A stretch of DNA of 64,000 nt from Henriciella sp. (GTDB taxonomy: Bacteria; Pseudomonadota; Alphaproteobacteria; Caulobacterales; Hyphomonadaceae), in NCBI GenBank assembly GCA_017642885.1, contig JAEPOM010000002.1:1-64000 (forward strand). The letters run 5' to 3'. Shown here in pieces: positions 26,820-37,346 of the stretch. The notes under the pieces are model-generated. The model ran no database searches, was not told the DNA's origin, and saw only the letters and a program-made list of their open reading frames with translations. Position 1 is the stretch's first letter, and each line of letters opens with the position of its first letter. Position numbers and translations under genes: made by a program.

Positions 26820-27559
26820 ATCAAACCGTCCCAAAGCAGCTTGAGACCAACCGCAAAGATCAATCCGTAGAGAATGCGGTAGAAGAGCTGCTGATCTATC
26901 CGTTTGACCAACCACGCGCCGAACAGGACGCCAAACGGGGCAATCGGAATGAGAATTAGCGACGTGGTGAGATTCGCTTGGTCGAATTGGCCGAGCATCG
27001 CATAGGGCAAGACTTTGACGAAATTGACGACGAAAAAGAACATGACCGCGGTCCCGGCATAGATCTGCTTGTCGAGATTTTGCGGGATCGCGTAAGCTTG
27101 AAAAGGCGGTCCGCCAGCGTGCGCAATGAAGCTCGTGAAGCCCGCCACTATACCCGAAATGAAGCCAAGCGGGCGGTTGTTCTGAATAAATGCATCCCCG
27201 CCGCGCGGCTTGAAAATCGCATAGAGGGGAAACAGAACGGCGATTGCCCCAACGAAAATCCTCACGATCCGATCGTCGACATATCCGGCGAGCAGCCCGC
27301 CTGCTGCGATCCCTAAGATCGCGCCCGGCAGCAACAGAATGAGCAGTTTTCGGTCCCAGTGTTTTCGGTAGGTCCAGACACCGACCCAGTCCATCACGAT
27401 CAGGATCGGCAACATGATGCCCGCAGCCTGAATGGGTGAAATAACCAGCGCCATAAGAGGCACCGCCAGCAAGGCGAGCCCGCCAAAGCCGCCCTTGGAC
27501 ACGCCTGTAATCAGGACGGAAAAGACCGCCACACCCCAAAAGACCGGATCATGCCCCAT
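26816..27559 (-). CDS. TauE/SafE-family sulfite/anion exporter
   Basis: A 247-residue integral membrane protein with about eight hydrophobic helices. The family-typical ends are visible: VFSVLITGVSKGGFGGLALL near the start, the internal repeat GFISGIVAGFTSFIAHAGGPPF, and a C-terminal LYGLIFAVGLKLLWDG. TauE/SafE (DUF81) proteins export sulfite, sulfoacetate or related anions. The substrate is not shown by context: downstream of it lies tlpA (convergent) and upstream a phytase-like esterase. Confidence 0.9.
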   Translation of the reverse strand: MGHDPVFWGVAVFSVLITGVSKGGFGGLALLAVPLMALVISPIQAAGIMLPILIVMDWVGVWTYRKHWDRKLLILLLPGAILGIAAGGLLAGYVDDRIVRIFVGAIAVLFPLYAIFKPRGGDAFIQNNRPLGFISGIVAGFTSFIAHAGGPPFQAYAIPQNLDKQIYAGTAVMFFFVVNFVKVLPYAMLGQFDQANLTTSLILIPIAPFGVLFGAWLVKRIDQQLFYRILYGLIFAVGLKLLWDGLI

Positions 27560-27576
27560 GGCGCTTTATGTCGTCC

Positions 27577-28623
27577 CTATTGTGGGAGATCCAGCGCCAG
27601 CAACAGGGTGCGCTGATTGGCGCTGAAATTATCATCCGAGATCAACCAGATCCTCGTCGCGCCCGACGGGCTCTGGCCAATGGCGACCCCTTCAAAATTG
27701 TCCACCGGAAGGGGGCGCTTGAACACGCCGTCACCGATCCGCTCGCCATCCCGATCCACGTGCAGCATGACACGCGCGCCGCGAATGGGGTCATAAGCCC
27801 GGAATATTCTCGCTGATAAGTCGCCTTTGACATCCATGCCCGTCATCAAAAACAGAAGCGGTTGTTCCGTCGTTTCAACATCAGACAGGCTGCCATCCGT
27901 GTTCACCGTTCCGATGGGAGAGCCGCCCGCCTTGCGAAGTTCATATCCGACTGACAACCCGTCGCCGCTCAGTGACAGGGCTTCCGGCCCCCGATTGTCG
28001 GCGAGCAGCGTGCCATCCAATACGGGCGCTAGGCTAACGACCGGCGCAGATCGCGCTGCTGATCCGCATCGCTCAAGATCGAACGCAGAGATGCGATGAT
28101 CCTGCTCAAAGCTGACAAAAGCCAGCCCGTCTCGATAATCGAGCCCTTCGGAATCGCCATCCCGCTTATTCGCAAAGAAATTGCCTCGGGCGTCTCTCAT
28201 ATAGGAGATCGCACCGATGCCATCCGGATGTCCGGTCTCAGGATCGACGCCAATCCAAACAAAAGCGCCAGCATCATTGATCGCGAGGAGCGATCCGGAT
28301 CGCATCACAGAGAGCCCTGACAATCCACCGAAGTCTTTTTCACTGGACTTAAGCTGCCATGCCCCCGCCAGCGTGAGACCCGTCAACTGGTTTTCCCTCG
28401 CCTGCTCGTTGCCGCGTTCAGCTTCGATCACACGCAGATCCATCGAGATTGCCCGGGCATAGGATCTATCTTCAGGACATGACGCGGCGCGAAGGTCGTC
28501 GACATGGCTCGCATAAGACCAAACCCCGGTCGGCTGACCCGCCTCAACGGTCTGCGGGGGCTGCACATCCGCCGCAGCACAAGCGGAAATCGCGGCCACG
28601 GCCAGTATAGAAAGAATGCGCAT
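27577..28623 (-). CDS. Esterase-like phytase-family lipoprotein
   Basis: A 348-residue exported protein, probably lipidated (AISAC, Cys15). The mature part matches the beta-propeller esterase-like activity of phytase family (PF13449): FGGLSGLSVMRSGSLLAINDAGAFVW, RDGDSEGLDYRDGLAFVSFEQDHRI, NRGPEALSLSGDG and FEGVAIGQSPSG, ending with WLISDDNF. The substrate is unknown. It precedes the TauE gene by 17 bp on the same strand and follows cobT. Confidence 0.85.
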   Translation of the reverse strand: MRILSILAVAAISACAAADVQPPQTVEAGQPTGVWSYASHVDDLRAASCPEDRSYARAISMDLRVIEAERGNEQARENQLTGLTLAGAWQLKSSEKDFGGLSGLSVMRSGSLLAINDAGAFVWIGVDPETGHPDGIGAISYMRDARGNFFANKRDGDSEGLDYRDGLAFVSFEQDHRISAFDLERCGSAARSAPVVSLAPVLDGTLLADNRGPEALSLSGDGLSVGYELRKAGGSPIGTVNTDGSLSDVETTEQPLLFLMTGMDVKGDLSARIFRAYDPIRGARVMLHVDRDGERIGDGVFKRPLPVDNFEGVAIGQSPSGATRIWLISDDNFSANQRTLLLALDLPQ

Positions 28624-28684
28624 GTGAAATCGTCCTCTTCAACGCTCGATTAAGCGCTTGAATACGGCATGGTCATGAAGAAAA

Positions 28685-30673
28685 TTACATCTTTGTGCGG
28701 CGAACATCGCGACCCGAGCCGACTTTAGGACCACCGTAACGCGGCGCACCCGCCCCTGCCCCAGTCGTCGCCCCGCCAGGTTTGACGGTTTCACGGGTCA
28801 GTGGCGGCACGGCCATGGCTTCAGGCTTTGGCGCCTCGCCATTCTCATCAAACAGGCTGGCCAATTGCTCGGTCATCGCGCCGCCAAGCTGCTCGGCATC
28901 AACGATCGTAACAGCACGCTTGTAGTAGCGCGTAACATCATGGCCGATACCGATGGCGATCAATTCGATCGGGCTGCGGGTTTCCAGCTCTTCGATCACC
29001 TGACGGAGGTGGCGTTCCAGATAGTTTCCAACATTCACCGACAGCGTTGAATCATCAACCGGTGCACCGTCTGAGATGACCATCATGATCTTGCGTTGCT
29101 CCGGGCGGGCCAGGAGCCGGTCGTGCGCCCAGAGCAGGGCTTCACCATCAATATTCTCTTTGAGCAGTCCCTCGCGCATCATCAGGCCGAGATTCTTGCG
29201 CGCCCGACGCCACGGTGCGTCAGCAGACTTGTAGACGATGTGGCGCAGATCGTTCAGGCGCCCGGGCCCAGCAGGTTTGCCAGCCTTGACCCAGTCTTCG
29301 CGGCTTAGTCCGCCTTTCCAGGCTTTCGTCGTGAACCCGAGGATCTCGACTTTCACACCGCACCGTTCCAGCGTCCGGGCGAGAATATCTGCGCACAGGG
29401 CGGCGACCATGATCGGACGCCCGCGCATCGAACCGGAATTGTCCAATAGAAGCGTCACGACCGTGTCGCGGAAATTGCTGTCGTCTTCCTGCTTAAAGCT
29501 AAGCGGCGCGGTTGGGTCCGTAATCACGCGCGTCAGGCGCGCCGTATCGAGCACACCCTCTTCCAGATCGAACGACCAGGAGCGATTCTGCTGCGCCATC
29601 AGACGGCGTTGCAGCTTGTTGGCAAGCTTCGACACCGCCCCTTGTAGGCTTTCGAGTTGGTGATCAAGATAGGCGCGCAGACGCGTCAGCTCTTCCGGAT
29701 CGCACAAGTCCGGCGCCTGAGCGATTTCATCGTTCGCATTGGTGAACGCTTTGTACTGGAAGCGGTCCTGGTCATCTCCATCGCGAAAGTTCGGACGGAG
29801 CGGCTTGGTCCCGTCGTCGCTATCTTCCGGATTATCTTCGGCGTCCATGTCGGCATCGGCATCGACGGAGACATTGGTTTCCTCGCCTTCCATGTCGTCG
29901 GTGTCGCCGGCATCGATCTCTTCCATGGTCGCGCCCTGGGTTTCTTCCCCGGACTCGCCGTCCTCGGCAGAGTTCTCCTGATTATTTTGGTCAGATTCCT
30001 CTTCGGATTCCTGATCCTGTTCGCCCTGGTCTTCGCCCGCTTCGTCGCCTTTGGTGAGATCGCGGATCAAAGCCTGGATCGTCTTGGCGAACTCTTCTTG
30101 ATCGTGCAGCTGATCAATGAGCTTATCGAGTGTGTCAGACCCGCGTTGATTGACCTCATCGCGCCAGAGCGCAGCGATGCCTTCAGCTTCTTGGGGAAGC
30201 GGGCGGCCGGTCAGGCGTTCCCTGAGCAGGAACTCGACCGCTGGCGCCAGCGGCGCGTCCTGACGGTCTTCCATACGCGTGTAGCCCGCTTTCTCGCAGC
30301 GCGATGCGAGTGCAGCATCAAGATTGTTCGCCGTACCATCCATGGCCCTCGCGCCGATGCTCTCAATTCGGGCGCGCTCAGCCGCTTCGTAGACTTGTCG
30401 ACCAACCTCGCCATCCGGGCGCGATTTTGCGTGCGCGACGGGATCATGGTGCGCCATACGCAGCGCTGTCGCGTCAGCCTCACCGCGAACCCGCGCTGCT
30501 ACCTCTGGCGCGAGATCGCGCGGCGGCGGCACAAGCACGAGCCGATCGGCCTCTGCCCGCGGCCCATCACCGGAAAAGTTCACTTCGACATCCCGCGTCT
30601 GGCTCATCGCCTTCGCGGTGGTCGCAAGTGCCTGCTTGAACAGCTCGTAAGGGGCCTCGTCGGTTTTACTCAT
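28685..30673 (-). CDS. cobT: Cobaltochelatase subunit CobT
   Basis: A 662-residue subunit of the aerobic, ATP-dependent cobaltochelatase (CobN-CobS-CobT) that inserts cobalt into hydrogenobyrinate a,c-diamide. The centre (about 215-300) is strongly acidic and probably disordered. The C-terminal half is a von Willebrand A domain with the metal site [12 protein letters not shown]. Length and layout fit the family. It is separated from cobS by a GT87 gene. No cobN is in the window. Confidence 0.95.
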   Translation of the reverse strand: MSKTDEAPYELFKQALATTAKAMSQTRDVEVNFSGDGPRAEADRLVLVPPPRDLAPEVAARVRGEADATALRMAHHDPVAHAKSRPDGEVGRQVYEAAERARIESIGARAMDGTANNLDAALASRCEKAGYTRMEDRQDAPLAPAVEFLLRERLTGRPLPQEAEGIAALWRDEVNQRGSDTLDKLIDQLHDQEEFAKTIQALIRDLTKGDEAGEDQGEQDQESEEESDQNNQENSAEDGESGEETQGATMEEIDAGDTDDMEGEETNVSVDADADMDAEDNPEDSDDGTKPLRPNFRDGDDQDRFQYKAFTNANDEIAQAPDLCDPEELTRLRAYLDHQLESLQGAVSKLANKLQRRLMAQQNRSWSFDLEEGVLDTARLTRVITDPTAPLSFKQEDDSNFRDTVVTLLLDNSGSMRGRPIMVAALCADILARTLERCGVKVEILGFTTKAWKGGLSREDWVKAGKPAGPGRLNDLRHIVYKSADAPWRRARKNLGLMMREGLLKENIDGEALLWAHDRLLARPEQRKIMMVISDGAPVDDSTLSVNVGNYLERHLRQVIEELETRSPIELIAIGIGHDVTRYYKRAVTIVDAEQLGGAMTEQLASLFDENGEAPKPEAMAVPPLTRETVKPGGATTGAGAGAPRYGGPKVGSGRDVRRTKM

Positions 30674-30761
30674 GCGGCTGACTTAGCGCGCGCAAACAGA
30701 TTTGCGAAGGGGCATTTGGACGCCTGACGTGAGGTCACGCTGAAAGTGTTGCTGGCGCGCG

Positions 30762-31973
30762 CTAATCCGTTGCCAGCGCAGCGGATGAACCCGCCGCGGA
30801 GTGATCGCGCTGAGGCGATGCGACCTCCGCCCGAATCCGTCGGAAAACAACGCCTCCCGCAAGAATGCTGGCAAGAAAACACAGCGAGGCCCCAACCTGC
30901 GTCGCGGGCCCGGGTAGAAACAGCGTCAGAAGTACCAGAGCAGCGAGAGATTCGCGCTCCCAATTCAACCAACCGAATCGATGCGCCCGCGCTGCAACGA
31001 ACCAGAGTGCTGGTACCAGCAGGACAAGCTCATAATACATGGAGTAAGGCGCCGTCAGCAGCGTCGCGCTCGCCACGACGCTGTATTGCCACTTGGGATC
31101 GTCCGTTTTACGACACGTCCAAACCACAGCGACCAGGGCGGCCAAATAGGAGACGCCTGCCAATACGGTCGCAAATGCATCCGGAACCCAGGCCAGCCGC
31201 GCCGCCGCGTACACGTTGACCATTTTATAGAGTGGCATCGCACCATCCGTCACGGAACCTGACACAATCCCCAGGAACTCGAAGAACGCGCGCCACGTTT
31301 CAACGCCCAGCGCCAGTGCGGATCCTAGCCAGAGCCCCAAGCTACCCACCGCAGCGACGGCGAACGCGCGCCAATGCCCTCCAGCGAGGAATATGACGGG
31401 AAGCAGGATCCCCAGCTGCGGCTTAAGCGTCAAAACGGCTGCGGCAAGTCCGGCGAGGATCGGTCGTGATCTCGAATTGAAGACGGCCAAAAGCATGAGG
31501 CTGGCTGTGAACAAGGCGTTTTGTCCGGTGTTCAGAACGATCAGAACCGGCAGCGTCGCCATCAGTGCTGCCAGAGCCCGTCCACGCACACCGACTGAAT
31601 GTAGAACTGCCGCAAACGCCGCCAGACCCAGCCCGCACCAAAGGGCATAGGCCGCCTCGAACGGTAGCAGGCCAATCGGCGCAAAGATCAGGCTGGCATG
31701 GGGCGGATATTGCCAGGTGAGACCGTCAACGCTCGCCTCAGGCCGGTGCAGTTGCATTGCGGCCTCAAGTCCATCTGATGCGTACAGCGCGGCAAGATCA
31801 CCATTCAGCGTTTCCCGCGCCGCCGACCAGAATGCCACGAAATCACCGCCCACAACAAAGCCGGATGTGCCACCAAAAATGTAGAGCGCTAGAATCGCGT
31901 ACTGGAACGCTGCCATCACCAGGATAAGGGTGAAGGCCAGATTAGGCTGAAAATAGCGTTCAAGACTGGACAT
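30762..31973 (-). CDS. GT87-type polyprenyl-phosphate mannosyltransferase-like membrane protein
   Basis: A 403-residue membrane protein with about ten hydrophobic helices and the arrangement of glycosyltransferase family 87/DUF2029: GGDFVAFWSAARETLNGDLAALY (acidic motif after the first helix), WQYPPHASLIFAPIGLLPF and LTLKPQLGILLPVI. These enzymes use polyprenyl-phosphate sugars on the periplasmic side. Two starts are possible (31997 or 31973); the second has AGGT upstream. The gene lies between cobS and cobT on the same strand, with no known link to cobalamin synthesis. Confidence 0.82.
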   Translation of the reverse strand: MSSLERYFQPNLAFTLILVMAAFQYAILALYIFGGTSGFVVGGDFVAFWSAARETLNGDLAALYASDGLEAAMQLHRPEASVDGLTWQYPPHASLIFAPIGLLPFEAAYALWCGLGLAAFAAVLHSVGVRGRALAALMATLPVLIVLNTGQNALFTASLMLLAVFNSRSRPILAGLAAAVLTLKPQLGILLPVIFLAGGHWRAFAVAAVGSLGLWLGSALALGVETWRAFFEFLGIVSGSVTDGAMPLYKMVNVYAAARLAWVPDAFATVLAGVSYLAALVAVVWTCRKTDDPKWQYSVVASATLLTAPYSMYYELVLLVPALWFVAARAHRFGWLNWERESLAALVLLTLFLPGPATQVGASLCFLASILAGGVVFRRIRAEVASPQRDHSAAGSSAALATD

Positions 31974-32055
31974 GGATCGACCTGTTTCAGGCCCCATGTC
32001 CTAGCGCGAACACGATAAAATTTGATGAAACGAGGCGCGGCGCGCCCGAACCCTA

Positions 32056-33039
32056 CTAGGCGACTTTCACCATCAGAGCGCTTTCTGGCAGCTCTTCCGC
32101 AAAGCAACGCTGGTACATTTCAGCCACCAAAGGCCGCTCCAGCTCGTCACACTTGTTGAGGAAGGTCATCCGGAATGCGTGTCCGAGATCTCCGAAGATG
32201 GCAAAATTCTCCGCCCAGGTGATCACCGTCCGCGGGCTCATCACCGTCGACAGATCACCGTTCATGAAAGCGTTTCGGGTGAGATCAGCCAGCGTCACCA
32301 TGCGGCTCAGCGTTTCAGTGTCGACATCACCTGCCTTGGTCGCTACGATTTCGACTTCGGCGTCATGCTCGAGATAATTCAGCGTGGTGACAATGCTCCA
32401 GCGGTCCATCTGACCCTGGTTCAATTGCTGCGTGCCGTGGTAGAGGCCGGTCGTATCGCCGAGGCCAACCGTGTTCGTGGTCGCGAACAGACGGAAGTAT
32501 GGATTAGGCTCGATCACCCGGTTCTGATCCAGAAGCGTCAGCTTGCCGCTTGCTTCCAGCACGCGCTGGATCACGAACATCACGTCTGGACGACCGGCAT
32601 CATATTCGTCGAAGGTGATCGCGACTGGGCGCTGCAGCGCCCATGGCAAGATCCCTTCGCGGAATTCTGTGATCTGCGCCCCGTCTTTCAGAACAATCGC
32701 ATCCTTGCCGACCATGTCGATCCGCGAGACGTGGCTGTCCAGGTTGACCCGGATCATCGGCCAGTTGAGCCGAGCCGCAATTTGCTCAATGTGGGTCGAC
32801 TTACCTGTGCCGTGATAGCCCTGCACCATGACGCGTCGGTTGTGTTCAAAGCCCGCGAGCAGCGCAATCGTGGTTTGCGGGTCGAACCGATAGGACTCAT
32901 CGATCGCGGGGACGTATTCCGTGCGGTCCTTGAATCCATGGACGATCAGATCCGTATCGAGGCCAAACACCTCGCGAACATTGATTTTTTCCGTGGGCTT
33001 CAGGCCTTGCAGGGCGTCGCTATCGCTCATCACAGTCAT
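32056..33039 (-). CDS. cobS: Cobaltochelatase subunit CobS
   Basis: A 327-residue AAA+ ATPase of the MoxR/CobS type, partner of CobT in the cobalt-inserting chelatase. Walker A is GYHGTGKST, Walker [11 protein letters not shown], and the sensor region [18 protein letters not shown] is intact; the N-terminal [11 protein letters not shown] is typical of CobS. It is the first gene of the cobS-GT87-cobT set and is divergent from an alpha/beta hydrolase. The ATG at 33030 is an alternative start three codons in. Confidence 0.96.
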   Translation of the reverse strand: MTVMSDSDALQGLKPTEKINVREVFGLDTDLIVHGFKDRTEYVPAIDESYRFDPQTTIALLAGFEHNRRVMVQGYHGTGKSTHIEQIAARLNWPMIRVNLDSHVSRIDMVGKDAIVLKDGAQITEFREGILPWALQRPVAITFDEYDAGRPDVMFVIQRVLEASGKLTLLDQNRVIEPNPYFRLFATTNTVGLGDTTGLYHGTQQLNQGQMDRWSIVTTLNYLEHDAEVEIVATKAGDVDTETLSRMVTLADLTRNAFMNGDLSTVMSPRTVITWAENFAIFGDLGHAFRMTFLNKCDELERPLVAEMYQRCFAEELPESALMVKVA

Positions 33040-33206
33040 GCGAATGGTCTTTCATCGAGTCATTTCAACGCTCACCTATCACAACGGACGCTCGCGCCAA
33101 GTGTGACATTGGGGGAAGCAGTGTGTTTGTTTGCGCCAGACTGGCATTGTGAGCACACTCGCCCTAAGTCGATGCAGAGCGATAATCAGCGCGAAAGACC
33201 GAATCC

Positions 33207-34106
33207 ATGCCGCATATCACCGCAAATAATATCCAGATTGCCTATGAAGACTACGGAAATCCGGAGCACCCAGCCGCCCTGCTGATCATGGGACTAGGCG
33301 GCCAGCTGACCATGTGGTCGGACGAACTGGTTGAGGATCTGGTGGCTGGTGGATACCGCGTTATTTTGTTCGACAATCGCGATATCGGCTTGTCGCATCA
33401 TCATACGGACGAAAAGGCGCCGGGTATTTTGCGCCAAATCGTACTTCGCCGCATCGGTCTGAAACTCAAGGCGCCGTACGAATTGATCGATATGGCTCGC
33501 GACACAATTGGGTTGATGGACGCCTTGAGACTGGACACGGCCCATCTGGTCGGAATCTCCATGGGCGGCATGATCGCCCAACACGTTGCCTCGCTAAGTC
33601 CCGACCGGGTCAACAGCCTGACAGCGATCATGACAACGACTGGCAACCCAAAGCTACCACGTCCATCAGGCGAGATCATGAAAGCAATGATCCGCCGCGG
33701 CCCACAACCTACGACGCGCGACGCCATCATCGATCAATCCGTCGCCACATTCGAAGTGATCGGAACACCCGGCGAGAACCAGAATACCAATGGCATGCGC
33801 GATCGAATTACCCGATCCTATGATCGCAGCTACCATCCGGCAGGATTGATGCGTCAGATGTCCGCGATCGTCGCTTCGGGAGACTTCCGCAAGCATACAC
33901 GCAGCATCAAGGCCCCGACGCTCGTTTTGCACGGCACAGCCGATCCCCTGGTTCCGATCGAAGGGGGGCGCGATATTGCGAAGCTCGTCAGAGGCGCCCG
34001 TATGGTCGAGCTGGACGGCATGGGCCACGATGTCCCGCCGCGCTTCCTGCCAGAGATTACGCAGAACATGCTCGATCATTTCGCGTCGACAAAAGTCTAC
34101 GCATAG
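33207..34106 (+). CDS. Alpha/beta hydrolase
   Basis: A 299-residue alpha/beta hydrolase. The nucleophile elbow is GISMGG with Ser118, the oxyanion strand HPAALLIMGLGGQLTMW, the acid in LVLHGTADPLVP and the His in DGMGHDVPP. The pattern resembles aclacinomycin methylesterase RdmC and 3-oxoadipate enol-lactonase-like enzymes. The substrate is unknown. It is followed by an enoyl-CoA hydratase gene after a hairpin. Confidence 0.88.
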   Translation: MPHITANNIQIAYEDYGNPEHPAALLIMGLGGQLTMWSDELVEDLVAGGYRVILFDNRDIGLSHHHTDEKAPGILRQIVLRRIGLKLKAPYELIDMARDTIGLMDALRLDTAHLVGISMGGMIAQHVASLSPDRVNSLTAIMTTTGNPKLPRPSGEIMKAMIRRGPQPTTRDAIIDQSVATFEVIGTPGENQNTNGMRDRITRSYDRSYHPAGLMRQMSAIVASGDFRKHTRSIKAPTLVLHGTADPLVPIEGGRDIAKLVRGARMVELDGMGHDVPPRFLPEITQNMLDHFASTKVYA

Positions 34107-34123
34107 ATCGATCTTTCGCGGCG

Positions 34124-34143
34124 GCACCGGGTTACGCCGGTGC
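34124..34143 (+). terminator. Hairpin terminator after the alpha/beta hydrolase gene
   Basis: GCACCGG (34124-34130) pairs perfectly with CCGGTGC (34137-34143), with a 6-base loop, followed by ATTCTTCTGCTTT. The tract is interrupted, so termination may be partial. Confidence 0.6.
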
Positions 34144-34209
34144 ATTCTTCTGCTTTGATGCCCGCGAAGGCGAGCGCAGACACGTCGGAAATAGCAGGAG
34201 GACCACATC

Positions 34210-35043
34210 GTGGCAGACCACCAGGATATACTTACTCATCTCGAAGATGGCATCCTGACCATCACTCTGAACCGTCCAGACAAGTTGAACGCCTGGACCG
34301 GGACGATGGAATCCGAGTGTCGCACCGTGATCACAGAAGCGGGCGACGATGACGCTGTGCGATGCATCGTCATCACGGGCGCGGGCCGCGGGTTCTGCGC
34401 TGGTGCGGACATGGACGGTCTGCAGGAGATTGGGGACGAAGCCGAAGATGTGGGCGCGGCTGACGCGCCGGTCTCGTCTTCTACCCCCTACACGGAAGAT
34501 CTAGAAGCGTTGTATCCTGGCCGGTTCGGCTATCTCTATCACTGCCCCAAGCCGATCATTGCTGCCATTAACGGCCCCTGCGCTGGGATTGGATTGATTT
34601 TCACGCTCTATGCAGACTTTCGCTTTGCGGATCAGACCGCGAAATTTACCACAGCCTTTGCGCAACGTGGCCTGATTGCGGAGCATGGGATCGCCTGGCT
34701 ATTACCGCGCCTGATCGGGGAAGCGCACGCCCTGGATCTGCTGTTCACAGCACGTGTCTTTAGAGGCGACGAGGCGGAACGTGTTGGCCTGGTCACCCGC
34801 GCCCTCCCCACCAACGAGCTGATGCCGCATGTCATGGATACGGCGACCCATCTGGCGAAGAATGTCTCTCCACGTTCGCTCGCCATCATGAAGCGCCAAA
34901 TTCGCGAAAGCTACACGCAGAGCTTCGCCCGGTCGCTCGATCTGGCGAACTTCGAAATGGAGCAGAGCTTTGCGAGCTTCGACTTCAAGGAGGGTGTCGA
35001 CAGTTTCGTCGAGAAACGCCCGGCTCAATTCAAAGGTCGATGA
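34210..35043 (+). CDS. Enoyl-CoA hydratase/isomerase family protein
   Basis: A 277-residue crotonase-fold protein: ITLNRPDKLNAW, the CoA/oxyanion-hole motif GAGRGFCAGADMDGL and INGPCAGIGLIFTLYADFRFA, then AQRGLIAEHGIAWLLPRLIG and ARVFRGDEAERVGLV. It acts on acyl-CoA, probably in fatty-acid or aromatic degradation; the precise reaction is not fixed by the residues seen. The start is GTG with GGAGG eight bases upstream. The gene is followed immediately by a convergent amidohydrolase. Confidence 0.92.
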   Translation: MADHQDILTHLEDGILTITLNRPDKLNAWTGTMESECRTVITEAGDDDAVRCIVITGAGRGFCAGADMDGLQEIGDEAEDVGAADAPVSSSTPYTEDLEALYPGRFGYLYHCPKPIIAAINGPCAGIGLIFTLYADFRFADQTAKFTTAFAQRGLIAEHGIAWLLPRLIGEAHALDLLFTARVFRGDEAERVGLVTRALPTNELMPHVMDTATHLAKNVSPRSLAIMKRQIRESYTQSFARSLDLANFEMEQSFASFDFKEGVDSFVEKRPAQFKGR

Positions 35044-35046
35044 GCC

Positions 35047-36714
35047 CTAGTCCCGCGTAAACACAATCTCTCCGTGAATGACCGTCATCACGGTTTCCGC
35101 TTGCAGGATTTCATCCTCCGGAACGGTCATGATGTCCCGGTCAAAAACCGTGAAGTCGGCGAGTTTGCCAACTTCAATTGTGCCAAGATCATCTTCCATG
35201 AACGCCGCATAAGCGGGCGCCGAGGTGAACAGGGTAAGAGCTTGCGCTCGTGTGAGAGCCTCTTCTGGGTACCAGTCCTCGGTGCTGAAGCCTTCCAGGT
35301 CCTTGCGAGCGACAGCGGCATAAAACTCGATTTGCGGCGTGCCCACCTCGACCGGCGCATCCGATCCACCAACAATGATCGCGCCAGTTTCCAGCAAGGA
35401 TTGCCACGCATAAGCCCCGTACAAGCGATCCCGTCCGAGGCGATCCGGGGCGAACTTCAAATCACCAATAGCGTGGCTCGGCTGCATTGATGCAATCAAT
35501 CCAAGCGAACCGACGCGGGCGATATCTTCCGGGTGCAGGATCTGCGTGTGTTCAATGCGCCAGCGATCTTCGGCATCGTGCCCCCCTGCTTCGAACGTAT
35601 CCATGATCCTCCGGTTCGCGAGGTCGCCGATTGCGTGAATCGCAAGCTGAACATCTGCACCTTCCGCACGGTTCATGAGCTGGGCGAGCGCACCCGGTTC
35701 CATCAGCGACAAGCCGCTCGTGTCAGGACGATCGGCATATGGCTCGAGGAGCAAGGCCCCACGGGAGCCGAGAGCGCCGTCCATATAGAGTTTCACAGCG
35801 CGATTGGTGATGGTGTCCGTTTCGTTTTTTCGGCCTGCCGCAATCTCAAAACCAGCTTCGTCAAACGCGTTGTGCACGCGCAGCGGCAACCGTCCTTCCA
35901 GATCCAGACGCTCCATGACACTCGCATGGGACGGGTCGACGCTCATATTGTGAGTGCCTGTCCAACCCCGTGCCGAGTAATTCGCCGAGCCGACGGTATA
36001 CGCGCGAATGATGTCTTGCTCCGTCGGCTGTGAGACCAGCGCAAGCACCTGGCCCATCGCAAAATCGATCAAGATGCCGGTCGCTTTGCCATCGGCGTCG
36101 CGCTCAATCTTGCCGCCCTCAACGTCCGATGTTGTGTCGTCGATTCCGGCCGCAGCGAGAGCCGCGCTATTGGCGACGAGTGCGTGGCCATCAGCGCGCG
36201 CGAGAATGACGGGATTGTCTGGACTGACGGCATCAAGATCCGCCACATTCGGCATTCGTCCCTCTGGCCAACCGGTTTCTATCCAGCCACGTCCAAACAG
36301 CACCTGGTCCGCTGGCACGCCCTGGAGTTCGGATTCAATCCGAGTGACGAGTTCAGTGATGGAGGCGGTGCCCTCCAGATTCAGGGTGAGTTCGCGCTGC
36401 CCAATGTTGAGCAGATGCGCATGGCCGTCTGTGAAGCCCGGAAACATCACGGCGCCATCCAGATTTATGAGCGTGACTTCATCCTCGGCCCAGTCCTGCG
36501 ACATTGGCGGACTAATGGCGACGATGCGCCCGGCGCTATCGATTGTTACGGCTTCAACCGTTTCATCGCCATTGCCGGTATAGATGGTCCCGCCGGTAAA
36601 GATGGTTAGGTCGCTACTCGCGTCCAGCGGGTCCGTCACCGTTGGGTCCTCTGGCGCCGCCTGACATCCCACAAGCAGAGCCGATCCTAGTAACGCTCCA
36701 ACAAATCTTCGCAT
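35047..36714 (-). CDS. Amidohydrolase-family lipoprotein (YtcJ-like)
   Basis: A 555-residue lipoprotein with lipobox ALLVGC (Cys17) and an amidohydrolase-3 fold of the YtcJ type. The metal-binding GFTDGHAHLLNIG (HxH) is near residues 95-107; RWIETGWPE, AIHAIGDLANR, the HTQI region and GGSDAPVE follow. It probably hydrolyses N-acyl or cyclic amide substrates at the cell surface or in the periplasm. It ends 3 bp from the convergent enoyl-CoA hydratase gene. Confidence 0.88.
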   Translation of the reverse strand: MRRFVGALLGSALLVGCQAAPEDPTVTDPLDASSDLTIFTGGTIYTGNGDETVEAVTIDSAGRIVAISPPMSQDWAEDEVTLINLDGAVMFPGFTDGHAHLLNIGQRELTLNLEGTASITELVTRIESELQGVPADQVLFGRGWIETGWPEGRMPNVADLDAVSPDNPVILARADGHALVANSAALAAAGIDDTTSDVEGGKIERDADGKATGILIDFAMGQVLALVSQPTEQDIIRAYTVGSANYSARGWTGTHNMSVDPSHASVMERLDLEGRLPLRVHNAFDEAGFEIAAGRKNETDTITNRAVKLYMDGALGSRGALLLEPYADRPDTSGLSLMEPGALAQLMNRAEGADVQLAIHAIGDLANRRIMDTFEAGGHDAEDRWRIEHTQILHPEDIARVGSLGLIASMQPSHAIGDLKFAPDRLGRDRLYGAYAWQSLLETGAIIVGGSDAPVEVGTPQIEFYAAVARKDLEGFSTEDWYPEEALTRAQALTLFTSAPAYAAFMEDDLGTIEVGKLADFTVFDRDIMTVPEDEILQAETVMTVIHGEIVFTRD

Positions 36715-36786
36715 AAACGTTCTCCCTCAACTCACTCAGGCAAGGGTGTAACCGGCTTTTCAGCCCGCGCAAAGCAACAAGAAAAA

Positions 36787-36811
36787 ACGCGCCCCGGATT
36801 CCGGAGCGCGT
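36787..36811 (-). terminator. Strong terminator of rpmB
   Basis: On the minus strand an 11-bp stem (36787-36797 with 36801-36811, one mismatch) with a 3-base AAT loop is followed directly by TTTTTT. This is a textbook intrinsic terminator 29 bp after the rpmB stop. Confidence 0.9.
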
Positions 36812-36839
36812 TTCTTTTAGAACGTCTGAGAAAACAGCC

Positions 36840-37130
36840 TTAGGCTTCTTCTTCTGCCTTTTTGGCGATATTCTTCTTGATCTTCAGCGCTTTGACAGAC
36901 AGGACATCGTCCTTCGCCTTGGCGAGATAGGCATCGAGGCCGCCCAGCTTATCCACTGTACGCAGCGCTTTTGCAGCGACGCGCATGGAGAAACGCTGGT
37001 CCAGCGCCTCAGAATGCAGGGTGACATTGACCAGGTTTGGCATAAACCGACGCTTGGTCTTGATATTCGAGTGGCTGACATTGTGTCCGACCATTGGGCC
37101 TGTGCCAGTAAGTTCACATACGCGGGACAT
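36840..37130 (-). CDS. rpmB: 50S ribosomal protein L28
   Basis: A 96-residue ribosomal protein with the family start [65 protein letters not shown], a typical alphaproteobacterial long form with a Lys-rich tail. The ATG at 37130 fits homologues; one five codons upstream (37145) is an alternative and neither has a strong ribosome site. It is divergent from the DUF3108 gene, a neighbour pair seen in other Alphaproteobacteria. Confidence 0.96.
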   Translation of the reverse strand: MSRVCELTGTGPMVGHNVSHSNIKTKRRFMPNLVNVTLHSEALDQRFSMRVAAKALRTVDKLGGLDAYLAKAKDDVLSVKALKIKKNIAKKAEEEA

Positions 37131-37346
37131 GGGTCGCTCGCTCATTGTCTAGATTGAAACCGAAGCGCGGCTATTACGCCGCAAGATCGGGGACGTCAAG
37201 CACTCAGATGAGTCGAAGTGTAGCCGCTGAAAATCCGTGCATAAACCGGATTTAATCGAGGCAAAACAGTGGCGGCCCTGTTCAGCCTAGCTTTTGCCAT
37301 ACACATATATATCAAATGCAATTCATCCAATTGAGAGGCGTTCGCT

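Noticed and set aside
29657-30727. 356-codon frame antisense to cobT
   Set aside because: It is the mirror of the acidic low-complexity part of a clear cobT gene; long antisense frames are common in high-GC coding DNA.
32179-33285. 368-codon frame antisense to cobS
   Set aside because: Fully overlaps a strongly supported AAA+ gene and has no recognisable domain.
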